The translations under genes and the position numbers were made by a program. The notes beneath the pieces were generated by a model. That model saw only the letters and a list, made by a program, of their open reading frames with translations. It ran no database searches and was not told where the DNA came from. A stretch of DNA of 64,000 nucleotides, from contig JAGKSW010000018.1 of assembly GCA_018993265.1 (NCBI GenBank), positions 206,411 through 270,410 on the forward strand. The letters run 5' to 3'. How positions within the stretch are numbered: position 1 is the first letter of the stretch; every line of letters starts with the position of its first letter. The stretch is from Nostoc sp. TH1S01. Its GTDB lineage: Bacteria > Cyanobacteriota > Cyanobacteriia > Cyanobacteriales > Nostocaceae. Shown here piece after piece: positions 55,519 through 64,000 of the stretch.

Positions 55519-55868
55519 CAGGACTTATGCACAAAGATTGTCTGTGAAGAATGGGTGTAATACCATTTCACGAAAATCCTGATACAAATCCATTGGTTTT
55601 TAATCCTTTCCCTCTGCGACCCATTTGTATCAAACTTAAAGTGAAACGGTATAAGGGTGTAAGGGTTTTGGATACATACACCCCCATACCCCAACACCCC
55701 CGACTCGCGCAAACCCTTAATTCTTCGTCTTACTGCGTAAATCCTGTAAATAATTCACCAAAATCTAGACACACATACAAGAGCTTGTAGGGGCGAACTG
55801 CTGTTCGCCCCTACACCCTCACACCTTTATACCCATTTTTAAAAGACAACCTTTGTGCGTAAGTCCTG
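55519..55868. mobile_element. 350-bp non-coding element with 23-bp terminal inverted repeats
   Basis: The left end (CAGGACTTATGCACAAAG then ATTGT) and the inverse right end (ACAAC CTTTGTGCGTAAGTCCTG) match at 21 of 23 positions. Inside is a 13-bp hairpin, TGTAGGGGCGAAC / GTTCGCCCCTACA with loop TGCT, at 55786-55815. The ends are related to the ACTTACGCA family, so one transposase could act on both. No reading frame of substance. Confidence 0.65.
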
Positions 55869-55875
55869 TATATAC

Positions 55876-57582
55876 TTATCTATCCTGGGCGATTTCCTCG
55901 GAACTCTTTCTGAGAGTTTGGCTGGCTAACGCGACAGAATGATCATAATACTTTCTAAAGTCAAACTTGTCTGGCCAGTCTTGCTGAAAATCGTATCTAC
56001 CGGGAGCTAGGATATTGTTTGGGTCTAACGCCCGTTTTAATTCTTGTAGTAATTTGCCATAGTCATCTTTGGGTGTTGGTAAAGAATTCATCGCTGAAGT
56101 CGTTAAGCGATAAGGAATATAGCCTTCTAGTATCAATTTTTGCATCATTTCATCATGACAGGCGATCGCACGTTCATCTTCTCCAGGTACATCCCTATCG
56201 TAAACAATCGCAACAGTCATATCGATACTTCTTTCGGTTACACATTGCAGTCCAATATTTGGCTCAAACTGATATCGGATAGCAATTTCTTCAATAATTT
56301 TTAAAGCTGTTTTCACATGCTTGCCATCAAAAGGTACACTAGGAGCCAACCAAATCAAACCACAACGATCTCTATCGGGATTCATATCAGATGGCACAGG
56401 CTCTCGCTTTCTCCAGTAGGCCATAGAAATAACTTTGTCGGTGGGAATGCCACGCTGGAGATTTTTATTATAGAAAAAGTCAATGATACCTCTTAAATCT
56501 ACTCCTGTGATCAATTTATAGATAGGGCGAATGATTTCTAAAATTTTTGCTTTACGCTCATCAAAAAACACAATTTTATTAACTGTTTTCTTCAATGCTC
56601 GTTGAATTAACTTCCTTTCAATTTGTCCCTGTTCTTTACTAGCAGAGTATAAAGCGCCTTCACCAATCCATAAACCACCACCCCATGCCTTTCTTAATTT
56701 GGGCATTAAATCTTCTGGGAGCGGGGTTTTCTCATTAGTATCTTTCCAAGGATACTGTTGTTTTGTGGACAACATTCTATAATCATTAAATATGACAAAG
56801 CTATTTCTTAAGAGTCCCTGTAACTTTAAATTTTGTAGAGTATCTATAAACTCTTCAAAAGCAGAATCATCTTGAAGAGAATAGAAAAAAGACTGGAAAT
56901 ATTGAGGCTGGGCAATTAACCAGATTGTCATTTGTGTAACAATACCAAAGTTAGATTGTGTAAATATGCCATCCAAATAAGGGCCTATTCCCCAACGATT
57001 AACCTTAGCAGCTTTAGCATTGGCAAAGCGATCGAATCCAGTATGAATAACTTCTCCTGTTGGTAAAACAACTTCAAATCCGCAGACATGAGCAAATCTG
57101 TCGCCGTAAGGCCCTTTACCAATGCCCCTTTCTAAGATATTGCCAACTAAACTTGAATCGGAAGCACTTCCTGTTACAGACATCATTAAGTTTGACTGAT
57201 GTTTTTGCAAAAACTCAAACAGTTGTCCCTGTGTGACACCAGCTTCTACAGTGACATAAGCCAACTTCTCGTTATAATCCACAATTCGGTTGAGCCTACT
57301 TAATTCCATAATCACGCAACCATCTTGAGTAGGCACTCTTGAACCATATCCCCAATTTTTGCCTGTGCTAACAGGGTAAATAGGTATTTTATATTTGTTG
57401 GCTATGCGTACACATTCTTGGACTTCAGCACGATTTCCTGGTCGAATAATAGCAAGAACCTTCTGATCTGTCGCAAATGTTGCAGTTTCTGCCGCAGAGA
57501 TGGATGTTTGATCAACCACGACATTCTCTGAACTTAAAAGCTCTTTATATGCTTGCAGTGCTTTGGCTAAGTATTCCATCAC
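55876..57582 (-). CDS. FAD-linked oxidase of the VAO / 4-cresol dehydrogenase type
   Basis: 568 residues, VAO/PCMH-fold flavoprotein. The FAD domain has LAIIRPGNRAEVQECVRIAN, PIYPVSTGKNWGYGSRVP (dinucleotide-binding loop close to that of p-cresol methylhydroxylase flavoprotein PchF) and SLVGNILERGIGKGPYGDRF. The C-terminal substrate domain ends LKRALDPNNILAPGRYDFQ, the usual family closing motif. Members oxidise para-substituted phenols or alcohols and may carry covalent FAD; PchF passes electrons to a c-type cytochrome. A cytochrome gene is convergent with it, 713 bp away, which is suggestive. Two adjacent ATGs begin the gene; either may be used. No signal peptide. Confidence 0.85.
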   Translation of the reverse strand: MMEYLAKALQAYKELLSSENVVVDQTSISAAETATFATDQKVLAIIRPGNRAEVQECVRIANKYKIPIYPVSTGKNWGYGSRVPTQDGCVIMELSRLNRIVDYNEKLAYVTVEAGVTQGQLFEFLQKHQSNLMMSVTGSASDSSLVGNILERGIGKGPYGDRFAHVCGFEVVLPTGEVIHTGFDRFANAKAAKVNRWGIGPYLDGIFTQSNFGIVTQMTIWLIAQPQYFQSFFYSLQDDSAFEEFIDTLQNLKLQGLLRNSFVIFNDYRMLSTKQQYPWKDTNEKTPLPEDLMPKLRKAWGGGLWIGEGALYSASKEQGQIERKLIQRALKKTVNKIVFFDERKAKILEIIRPIYKLITGVDLRGIIDFFYNKNLQRGIPTDKVISMAYWRKREPVPSDMNPDRDRCGLIWLAPSVPFDGKHVKTALKIIEEIAIRYQFEPNIGLQCVTERSIDMTVAIVYDRDVPGEDERAIACHDEMMQKLILEGYIPYRLTTSAMNSLPTPKDDYGKLLQELKRALDPNNILAPGRYDFQQDWPDKFDFRKYYDHSVALASQTLRKSSEEIAQDR

Positions 57583-57953
57583 CTAACGTTCCTTATTTTG
57601 TGGCTTAAGTCAGTACTAGATTGTTCAACCATTAAAAATGTTTGCATCTCACCTCTTTTTTAGAGGTGAGATTCAATTCCTATTTCTCGCTAGTGGCGTA
57701 GTCAAGCTAATTTAGAGCATCAATATGAGGTATCTTATCTGTAGCAAAAAAGCTAGAAAGTCATCCCACAATAAAATCAATGCAACATTTTTAGTCTTGA
57801 ATAGTCACTATTGAAAAGGTTTTTAAGACAACGAAAGCCTAGCAATCAGTTCTCAGTGCTGGGGGTGCTGGGGTAGTGAAAAAGTTAGCAATCATAGCTC
57901 TTTTACTTCTCCAGCCTCCTCGGCTTTCTTTTATCTAGGAATTTCTGAGTTAT
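57583..57953. other. 371-bp spacer, nothing recognised
   Basis: A short inverted pair CACCTCTTTTTTAGAGGTG near 57651-57669 is a 7-bp stem (CACCTCT / AGAGGTG) that may end transcription of the methyltransferase gene or regulate the oxidase. Otherwise no features. Confidence 0.4.
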
Positions 57954-58793
57954 TTAAACAAGAGGCTTACGAGCAGTTGTAATTTCACCTGGACAGAGCA
58001 TCAAACTGACATTGCGATCAAATTGAATACGCCCATTTAAACGCATTCTGTAAGCTCTGACTTGAGCTGCTTGATGTTCGAGGTCGGCTTGAAGTCTTTG
58101 TTCCTCTGAAAAGTATTGTTGAGCAACAATCGAAGAGTTAATTCTGTAATTGAAGGCTTGTTCGCACTTAACATTCACAAATCCTGATGTTGTTAGCCAT
58201 CCGTATAGCTCTTCTCTGGTAAGAAAATGACGGTTTTTGGCTAAATCATCCATACCAGCATAAGTATCTTTGACTCTAGCAATTTCCCGCAGTTCATCCC
58301 TTTCTTGTGGATCATCGAATAGCATACCAAGATTAATAAAAAGTCCACCTGGCTTCAAAACTCGGTAAATACTCCGATAAAGCTCTAACTGATAAGAGCG
58401 AGGAATTTCATGGTTTGAACTCTTTATCATGACTCGATCAAAAGAATTATCTGGGATTCGGATGTGGGAGTCGCGGGAAGTCATAGTTAAAACATCCCCC
58501 CAAATCACCTCTGCATTGGCCTGTGCAAGTTTATTGCTGGCAAACTTTGTTTGTACTTGTGAGTACTCCAGCACAACGAGCTTAGGACAATCAATTTTGT
58601 GCGTAACACAGTATTGATAAAGCCCGTGAGCAAGGTTTCCATCTCCTGCCATTGCATCTAGAACAGTCTCAGCTTTTTCTGGCTCTAAAAGCCTGAATAT
58701 CTGATTAATTAATTGAGAGTCAAATCCGTTAATTGCATCTTGATCATATTTTCCAACTAAATCAAATCCTCTATCTTCTTGTAGTAATACCAT
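57954..58793 (-). CDS. Class I SAM-dependent methyltransferase
   Basis: 279 residues. Motif I is VLDAMAGDGNLAHGL (44-58), motif II acidic residue in LVVLEYSQ, a DVLTM and FDRVMIKSSNHEIP region (motif III/IV), and VLKPGGLFINLGM (motif V). The C-terminal part (after 200) is helical and variable, as for substrate recognition. It is like UbiE-type and small-molecule methyltransferases; the substrate is unknown. It lies upstream of the FAD oxidase gene on the same strand with a 371-bp gap, so the two could belong to one pathway, perhaps modifying a phenolic compound. That is an inference from position. Confidence 0.82.
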   Translation of the reverse strand: MVLLQEDRGFDLVGKYDQDAINGFDSQLINQIFRLLEPEKAETVLDAMAGDGNLAHGLYQYCVTHKIDCPKLVVLEYSQVQTKFASNKLAQANAEVIWGDVLTMTSRDSHIRIPDNSFDRVMIKSSNHEIPRSYQLELYRSIYRVLKPGGLFINLGMLFDDPQERDELREIARVKDTYAGMDDLAKNRHFLTREELYGWLTTSGFVNVKCEQAFNYRINSSIVAQQYFSEEQRLQADLEHQAAQVRAYRMRLNGRIQFDRNVSLMLCPGEITTARKPLV

Positions 58794-59493
58794 TGGAATT
58801 CTCCAGTTATGTGAATTGTTGTTTCAGATTAAGGAAAAAAGAGTCATCCACTCAAATAGTTGTAGCGATAGTCAATAACGCTGCAAAATTGAGAGTAAGA
58901 TTGCACTGTTGGGATAAAATTAAAGCTTAATTTTATACCAAAGATTGTTTGGTCAAATACTTTGGTTAAGCTCTAATCTTTAATCATTCCTAATCCGCAA
59001 TGTTTCGCAGATAGTAACAAAACTTTACAATCATCTGCTTAGCAATCGGTTGGAGATGGAGACAAACATCTCAGCAAGGCTTGATAGTCTTTGCTTGGTG
59101 GGCATTTTGACAGTCGTGGCGACAAGTGGGTAAAACTACCCCATACAAGTTTCCATCTGGGCGGGGTGGCAGCAAAATTAATCTGGCGGGCTATTTTGTC
59201 AGATATTGTTGATATTTGTGACATCAAATATCCTAAATTACTGTTGTAAAAATCGAAATTTTGATATCTCTAGTGTTTGAGGAGCGGAAGTGGTTATTTG
59301 CTTACAAATACTTGAAAAACTTTACACTTAAAGCTTAATATTTTATTAATTTTAATTTTGTCCCATTTTTAATATGCAAAATTTAATATTCAAAAAACTT
59401 TTAACCGCACACTAATTCCTGTATAATTCTATTCACCAAAATATAATATTAAATCGAGTTTTTACTCAAAAAAACTATGTTATCAGTTTTTTT
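58794..59493. other. 700-bp spacer with a GC-richer structured patch
   Basis: Between 59040 and 59225 the sequence is less AT-rich than its flanks and contains GAGATG / CATCTC (59053-59072) and GCAAGG / CTTTGC stems. This could be a small RNA or the remains of a gene; no reading frame is convincing. A long AT-rich leader precedes the CHAT gene. Confidence 0.35.
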
Positions 59494-59496
59494 TTG
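59477..59496 (+). promoter_or_regulatory. ATG followed by a nine-T tract at the start of the second CHAT gene
   Basis: ATG TTA TCA G is followed by nine T then GAAG. As written, the ATG frame stops at TGA within the tract; with ten T residues it would run on into the full-length protein. The long frame otherwise begins at the TTG at 59494, inside the tract. This could be slippage-controlled or simply a TTG start. Confidence 0.45.
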
Positions 59497-62400
59497 AAGA
59501 TTAAATTTAAGAAGCCTAAAGTCAAGTTACTAATAATTTTTCAACCAAATCAACCATCTTTTAAACTATCTCTATCTAAAGCTACAATATTAACAGTTAC
59601 TAACATCATTTTATCTTTATATTTACTACCGACAATAGTCAAAGCCCAAAACCAAAAAATCATCCCTGCCAACGATGGTACAGGCACAACAGTCAACACT
59701 CAAGATAACAAAATTATTGATATCAGTGGTGGTAGCCTTAGTAGCGACAAAGCCAACCTCTTCCACAGCTTCAGCAAATTTGGACTCGATGCCAACCAAA
59801 CAGCCAACTTTTTATCGCAGCCATCCATTCAAAACATTTTAGGCAGAGTCACAGGCGGCGAAGCATCCTTAATTAACGGCGTACTTCGCGTGACTGGGGG
59901 CAATTCCAACTTATATTTAATCAATCCCGCAGGTATTATCTTTGGACAAAATGCCAGTTTAAATGTGCCAGCATCTTTTACAGCTACCACAGCTACTCGT
60001 CTTGGTTTTGGTAATGATAACTGGTTAAATGCTATTGGCACAAACAACTATAGTCAACTTATCGGTACACCCAATAGTTACGCCTTTGATAGTAGCGTTG
60101 CTAGTGCAATTTTCAACCAAGGTAATTTAGCTGTACCAACTGGCAATAATCTCAGTTTATTTGGTGGCACAGTGGTAAGTACAGGCAGTTTATCTGCGCC
60201 AGGGGGAAACGTCACAATTGCGGCTGTACCTGGAAGTAGTTTACTCAAAGTCAGTCTGGCGGGAAATCCTTTGAGTTTGGAAATTCAACCGTTAAATTCC
60301 ACCAATGATAATTTGCCGTCAAATGATTTAGCGGCGTTGTTGACTGGTGGTGGTGGTGGAAATGCCACTAATTTGGTGGTGGATAATGGTGAGGTGAAGT
60401 TAACTGGTTCTGGTTTGACTGTTAGTAATGGTGATGTTGTTAGCACAGATAATATTGTTGCTCAAAATGCTGTCACTATTAAGGCAGCAGGTAATATCAC
60501 AACTCAAGATATAACGACTACTGATAGATTTAATGGTCTGGCAGGTGCAGTGAATTTAACAGCAGGCGGTAATATTACAACTAATAATATTGATGCTTCA
60601 GCTTTTAGTCGTTTTGAAACTGCTACAGCAGGCACAGTCAATTTAACGGCAGGCGATGATATTACAACTAATAATATTGATACTTCAGCAGCTTTAATTT
60701 TGGGTACTGCTAATGCAGGTGCAGTGAATTTAACAGCCAACGGCTATATTACTGTGGGCAGTATCAATACCAGTGCTATGAGTATTGATGTTGAGCAAAT
60801 TGATTTTATCAATGCGAATTCTCAAAATCAAGCAGGTATTTTTTTTCCAAATACTCCGCCGTTTGCTCAAGGTGGTAATGTTAATCTTTTAGCCAATGGC
60901 ACTGTAAGGGTAGTAGGAGAAATTTTTGATAATGGTCAGGCTACAGGGAATTCAATTTTGACTAGTGCATTTACTCAGCCTGGTGCTGTTACTATTCAAC
61001 ACGATGGAGGAATAAATAACGTTCCATTTGTTGTGGGTGACGCAAGTGTGAATGGTACAAAAGCAGCTATTAATGTCAGCCAACTTAGTATTTTTGATGA
61101 AAATCCATCTATTGCAAAAATTATCCTAGATAGTAACGGTTCCCAAATTACACCGACATCACCAATTCACGCTTTTCCTGTACTTCCACTAGCTGGACGT
61201 GCAGAAGGTACTCCTAGCTTAATTTCTATTAATTCTGTTAACACCCCACCTACTTTATCAGGCAATTATAATTTACCAGATACTCGTCGAGATAGGTCTG
61301 TTACATTTACTTTTGGTTCATTAAATATTAATCCAAATGATGTTAATAATGATGTTAGCCAAATAATTTTTGATGGGATATTGTCTGGTTCTCTGAACTT
61401 TCAAGATGGAACACCAATTACGCCAGGAACAGTTCTAAATTCAAATACAGTTTTAGTTTATACTCCACAACAAGGTTCTATTGGTCGAATACCAGCTTTC
61501 ACGGTTAAGGCGAGTGATGGTGTTTCTAAATCGGCACCTCAGCCTATTAATATTAACATCACTAGATCACGAGTAATTCCTGGTGATTCTCCCGACCCCA
61601 ATACAAATAATCCACCTCCTGGAAATAGCAATAATTCTCCTAATCAAGAGCCAAATAATCCTGCTAATCGACGAGAGACAGCTAATATGCTGAATATAGA
61701 CCTAACTAACTCGGTTGGTTCCGAGGAAGAAAAGAAAACTGCTAGTCTACCAATATTAGAAAAAGATCCATCTTTTTTAGATGCAGAAATAGACAAGGAT
61801 ATTTCTAAGGTTGATGCAAGATTTACTAACCAGTTTGCCCATTATTTAGGTACAGGTATACCCGCAATTAAAACTATTAAAGAAGCTAGTGATATTTTAG
61901 TCAATATTGAAAATGCTACAGGTGTGAAACCTGCTTTAATTTACGTTTCTTTTATACCGAAAACACTCAAACGCAATGTCTTACCGGAACAAAAACTCAC
62001 ACCTAAAGACGACGATGTTTTAGAGTTACTAGTAGTCACAGGCAAGGGTGAGCCGATTCACAAAGTAGTTAATGTGACGCGATCGCAAGTTTTAGCTGTG
62101 AGTAAACAGTTTACCACTAATGTCACCCAACCAAGTTTGTCAGACAATTATCTTACTCCAGCTCAAAAACTATATAACTGGCTCATTGCACCTCTGAAAT
62201 ATAACCTACAAGCGCGGCAAATTAATAACCTAGTTTTTATCGTGAATGCAGGCTTGCGAACTATGCCCATAGCCGCACTTTATGATGGTAAACAGTATCT
62301 TGTGGAAAACTATAGTGTTGGCTTAATGCCAAGTTTGAGCCTGACAGATACTACATACGTTGATATTAAAAAAGCTGAAGTTTTAGGGATGGGTGCATCT

Positions 62401-63039
62401 CAATTTATGAATCAAGACCCATTACCATCTGTACCTTCAGAATTAACTACTATCACTCAAAAGCTATGGCCTGGTAGAGCTTTCTTAAATGAAGCTTTCA
62501 CTTTCAAAAATCTCAAAGCCCAACGACAGCAAAAAGCCTTTGGGATTGTTCACCTAGCTACTCATGGAGAATTCAACTCAGGTGCGCCGAATAATTCTTA
62601 CATTCAATTGTGGGATACTCAACTGAGAATGGATCAGATCCGCCAACTCGGTTGGAATCACCCACCTGTAGAATTAGTGGTGCTAAGTGCTTGTCGTACA
62701 GCCTTGGGTAACGAAGATGCAGAATTAGGTTTTGCTGGCTTTGCTGTGCAAGCTGGTACTAAGTCTGCATTGGCGAGTTTATGGTCTGTTTCTGATGAAG
62801 GTACTCTCGGATTGATGACCCAATTTTACGAAAAGTTGAAACTAGCGCCTATTAAAGCCGAAGCTCTTCGACGAGCGCAAGTCGCCATGCTCAAAGGTCA
62901 AGTGCGAATAGAAATGGGTAGACTAAGAACTGCTCGTGGTGATGTACCATTACCACAAGTTTTACTAGAACTGGGCGACAAAAAGTTGACTCATCCTTAT
63001 TTCTGGTCAGCTTTTACTATGATTGGTAATCCTTGGTAA
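59494..63039 (+). CDS. TPS/haemagglutinin-domain exoprotein with C-terminal CHAT protease domain
   Basis: 1181 residues as read from the TTG at 59494; no in-frame ATG stands before the export signal. The signal segment is long (about residues 28-52, ending IVKAQ). The two-partner-secretion domain follows (about 55-330, NLYLINPAGIIFGQNASLNV), then beta-helix repeats (AGAVNLTAGGNITTNNIDAS and relatives), a cadherin-like module and an Asn/Pro-rich linker. The CHAT domain has His1024 (HLATHGEF) and Cys1067 (LSACRTALG), 43 residues apart as in the first copy. It is paralogous to the C-terminal 1230 residues of the protein at 47683. The model is a secreted or surface-held caspase-like protease; the TpsB transporter is not in this window. 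Confidence 0.87.
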   Translation: MKIKFKKPKVKLLIIFQPNQPSFKLSLSKATILTVTNIILSLYLLPTIVKAQNQKIIPANDGTGTTVNTQDNKIIDISGGSLSSDKANLFHSFSKFGLDANQTANFLSQPSIQNILGRVTGGEASLINGVLRVTGGNSNLYLINPAGIIFGQNASLNVPASFTATTATRLGFGNDNWLNAIGTNNYSQLIGTPNSYAFDSSVASAIFNQGNLAVPTGNNLSLFGGTVVSTGSLSAPGGNVTIAAVPGSSLLKVSLAGNPLSLEIQPLNSTNDNLPSNDLAALLTGGGGGNATNLVVDNGEVKLTGSGLTVSNGDVVSTDNIVAQNAVTIKAAGNITTQDITTTDRFNGLAGAVNLTAGGNITTNNIDASAFSRFETATAGTVNLTAGDDITTNNIDTSAALILGTANAGAVNLTANGYITVGSINTSAMSIDVEQIDFINANSQNQAGIFFPNTPPFAQGGNVNLLANGTVRVVGEIFDNGQATGNSILTSAFTQPGAVTIQHDGGINNVPFVVGDASVNGTKAAINVSQLSIFDENPSIAKIILDSNGSQITPTSPIHAFPVLPLAGRAEGTPSLISINSVNTPPTLSGNYNLPDTRRDRSVTFTFGSLNINPNDVNNDVSQIIFDGILSGSLNFQDGTPITPGTVLNSNTVLVYTPQQGSIGRIPAFTVKASDGVSKSAPQPININITRSRVIPGDSPDPNTNNPPPGNSNNSPNQEPNNPANRRETANMLNIDLTNSVGSEEEKKTASLPILEKDPSFLDAEIDKDISKVDARFTNQFAHYLGTGIPAIKTIKEASDILVNIENATGVKPALIYVSFIPKTLKRNVLPEQKLTPKDDDVLELLVVTGKGEPIHKVVNVTRSQVLAVSKQFTTNVTQPSLSDNYLTPAQKLYNWLIAPLKYNLQARQINNLVFIVNAGLRTMPIAALYDGKQYLVENYSVGLMPSLSLTDTTYVDIKKAEVLGMGASQFMNQDPLPSVPSELTTITQKLWPGRAFLNEAFTFKNLKAQRQQKAFGIVHLATHGEFNSGAPNNSYIQLWDTQLRMDQIRQLGWNHPPVELVVLSACRTALGNEDAELGFAGFAVQAGTKSALASLWSVSDEGTLGLMTQFYEKLKLAPIKAEALRRAQVAMLKGQVRIEMGRLRTARGDVPLPQVLLELGDKKLTHPYFWSAFTMIGNPW

Positions 63040-63045
63040 TGGAGT

Positions 63046-63165
63046 GGGGAGTGGGTATAAGGGCAAAATCAAGTTAAAAGTTAAAAGTTAAAAGTCAAAA
63101 ATTCTCAGACTTTTGAATTTTGAGTTTTTCGTAGGAGTGTAGGTGTTCAACCCTTACACCCATTC
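63046..63165. repeat. GTTAAAA heptamer repeats between convergent genes
   Basis: Three to four copies of AGTTAAA at about 63071-63092, with a diverged inverse (ACTTTTGAATTTTGAG) at about 63109. The same design as the repeat arrays at 36922 and 40324: complementary short repeats between convergent stops. Confidence 0.45.
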
Positions 63166-63168
63166 TAT

Positions 63169-63930
63169 TTATTGCATAATCATGCGTGCGACTTTATCCA
63201 TAACTTGGCTCAAGGGATGTTCTGGATGACGTAAGCAAAATAAATCACTACTGGCTAGTTGAATCAGTTCTTCAGCTAGTGGTAAAATTCCAGCTACAGG
63301 TGCATTGTATATTTTTTCTACCTGTTGCTTGAGTGCATCAAAATCTAAGGCTGGAAGTGCTTTATTTATTAACAACAACATCTTTGGAACTTCTAGTTTA
63401 CGAGCTACTTCTACGGTGACGGCTGTACCTTGAAAATCTTGGCGATCGGGGCGCAGAATGAGAACTAAAATATCAGAAATAGCTATTGAAAGTAAGGTTT
63501 CTTCGTTGAGTCCTGGGTGGGTATCAATGAATAGAAAATCTAATTGTAAAGCAGTTAGTAATTTTTGAAAGCCTTCATTAAGTAAATTAAAGTCAAATCC
63601 TTCTCGCAAAACTTTGGTAATATCTCTGGCTTTAATACTAGAAGGTATCAGATAAATCCGTCCTTTTTTTCCTGCTGTCTGCCCCAAACTTGAGCTAACA
63701 TCGTAGGCAGATTCTTCAATATTACAGCGTCCCCAAAGATAATCATTCAAGGCATATTTCATTTTCTGTTCATCAAAACCGAACAAAACATGAATCCCAG
63801 GAGATTGAATATCTGTATCAACAATGCCAACCCGATAACCATAACGTGCAACTATTCCGGCTAGGTTAGCAGTGCAATTTGATTTGCCTGTACCGCCGCG
63901 AAATGAGTGGATAGATACAATTTTTGACAT
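63169..63930 (-). CDS. ParA/MinD-like ATPase with altered signature lysine
   Basis: The 253-residue P-loop ATPase has Walker A HSFRGGTGKSNCTANLAG (residues 8-25), Walker A' VGIVDTDIQSPGIHVLFG and Walker B LDFLFIDTHPGLNEETL. In ParA/MinD proteins the first residue of KGGxGK is a signature Lys acting across the dimer; here it is Arg11. It may therefore bind ATP and dimerise but hydrolyse slowly, or Arg may substitute. No ParB, MinC or centromere-like repeats are visible beside it. It converges with the second CHAT gene. The start at 63930 is followed upstream by CAGAG-type repeats at the window edge. Confidence 0.82.
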   Translation of the reverse strand: MSKIVSIHSFRGGTGKSNCTANLAGIVARYGYRVGIVDTDIQSPGIHVLFGFDEQKMKYALNDYLWGRCNIEESAYDVSSSLGQTAGKKGRIYLIPSSIKARDITKVLREGFDFNLLNEGFQKLLTALQLDFLFIDTHPGLNEETLLSIAISDILVLILRPDRQDFQGTAVTVEVARKLEVPKMLLLINKALPALDFDALKQQVEKIYNAPVAGILPLAEELIQLASSDLFCLRHPEHPLSQVMDKVARMIMQ

Positions 63931-64000
63931 GATGAAAGTGATTTTGGTAAGCGAACCACAGAGGCACAGAGAGCGCAGATTGACACTCCCCGAAATTTTA

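Larger units (their letters stand above)
55163..55875. other. 713-bp repeat-filled spacer
   Basis: Occupied almost entirely by a MITE (55164-55260), a terminator (55311-55342), a second inverted-repeat element (55344-55503) and a third (55519-55868). Reading frames here follow the repeats and are judged non-coding. Confidence 0.75.

Overview
The window is chromosomal DNA of a filamentous, probably heterocyst-forming cyanobacterium (Nostoc/Calothrix/Anabaena type). Evidence: many HIP1 palindromes (GCGATCGC) on both strands, heptanucleotide short tandem repeats in the spacers, a DevBCA-type exporter, a FurC-like regulator that lacks CxxC pairs, a xisI remnant, a phytol-kinase-like gene, a plastoglobulin/fibrillin gene and a pheophorbide-oxygenase-like Rieske protein. 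No rRNA, tRNA or CRISPR array was recognised. Identities rest on motif recognition by eye; no database search was run.

Layout. 1-3.3 kb: devB (5' end outside the window), devC and devA, an ABC exporter with its membrane fusion protein. 3.4-10.4 kb: hypothetical genes, a HAD phosphatase, a PEP-CTERM exported protein and a DUF1400 alpha/beta hydrolase, around a 1.1-kb spacer carrying two miniature inverted-repeat elements. 10.7-15.3 kb: ilvC and ilvD (branched-chain amino acid synthesis), with a nuclease-like protein and a DUF4349 lipoprotein whose ribosome-binding site lies inside a perfect 36-bp palindrome. A cluster of TTACCAA palindromes lies upstream of ilvD. 16.6-19.7 kb: two tandem paralogues of unknown function with nucleotidyltransferase-like motifs. 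19.8-31.9 kb: an exonuclease, an azoreductase, a FurC/PerR-like regulator, a large NACHT-type ATPase with pentapeptide repeats, a Ycf55-like protein with a receiver lacking its phospho-Asp, a transposon-broken Rpn-family gene, a phytol kinase, an SDR and miaE.

32-34.6 kb is a small defence-like patch: a xisI pseudogene broken by a 23-bp insertion, an overlapping TOPRIM plus OLD-like AAA ATPase pair, and an orphan higA. 34.6-45.6 kb is mostly housekeeping or hypothetical: a TPR protein, an RGG-rich protein, a DUF39 sulfurtransferase, Uma2, MltA, the Rieske oxygenase, fibrillin and ArsR.

45.6-63.1 kb is the most unusual part. Two large secreted proteins with a two-partner-secretion (filamentous haemagglutinin) domain and a C-terminal CHAT protease domain share a nearly identical stretch of about 750 bp. 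They bracket a di-haem peroxidase/MauG-like protein, a VAO/4-cresol-dehydrogenase-like flavoprotein and a methyltransferase. The first of the two is fused in frame to a complete family 2 glycosyltransferase, an odd topology because the secretion signal becomes internal. The second has a nine-T tract just after a candidate ATG that puts the start out of frame. A ParA/MinD-like ATPase closes the window.

Mobile-element debris is frequent: at least four short families with terminal inverted repeats and no transposase, plus heptamer repeats that form hairpins between convergent genes.
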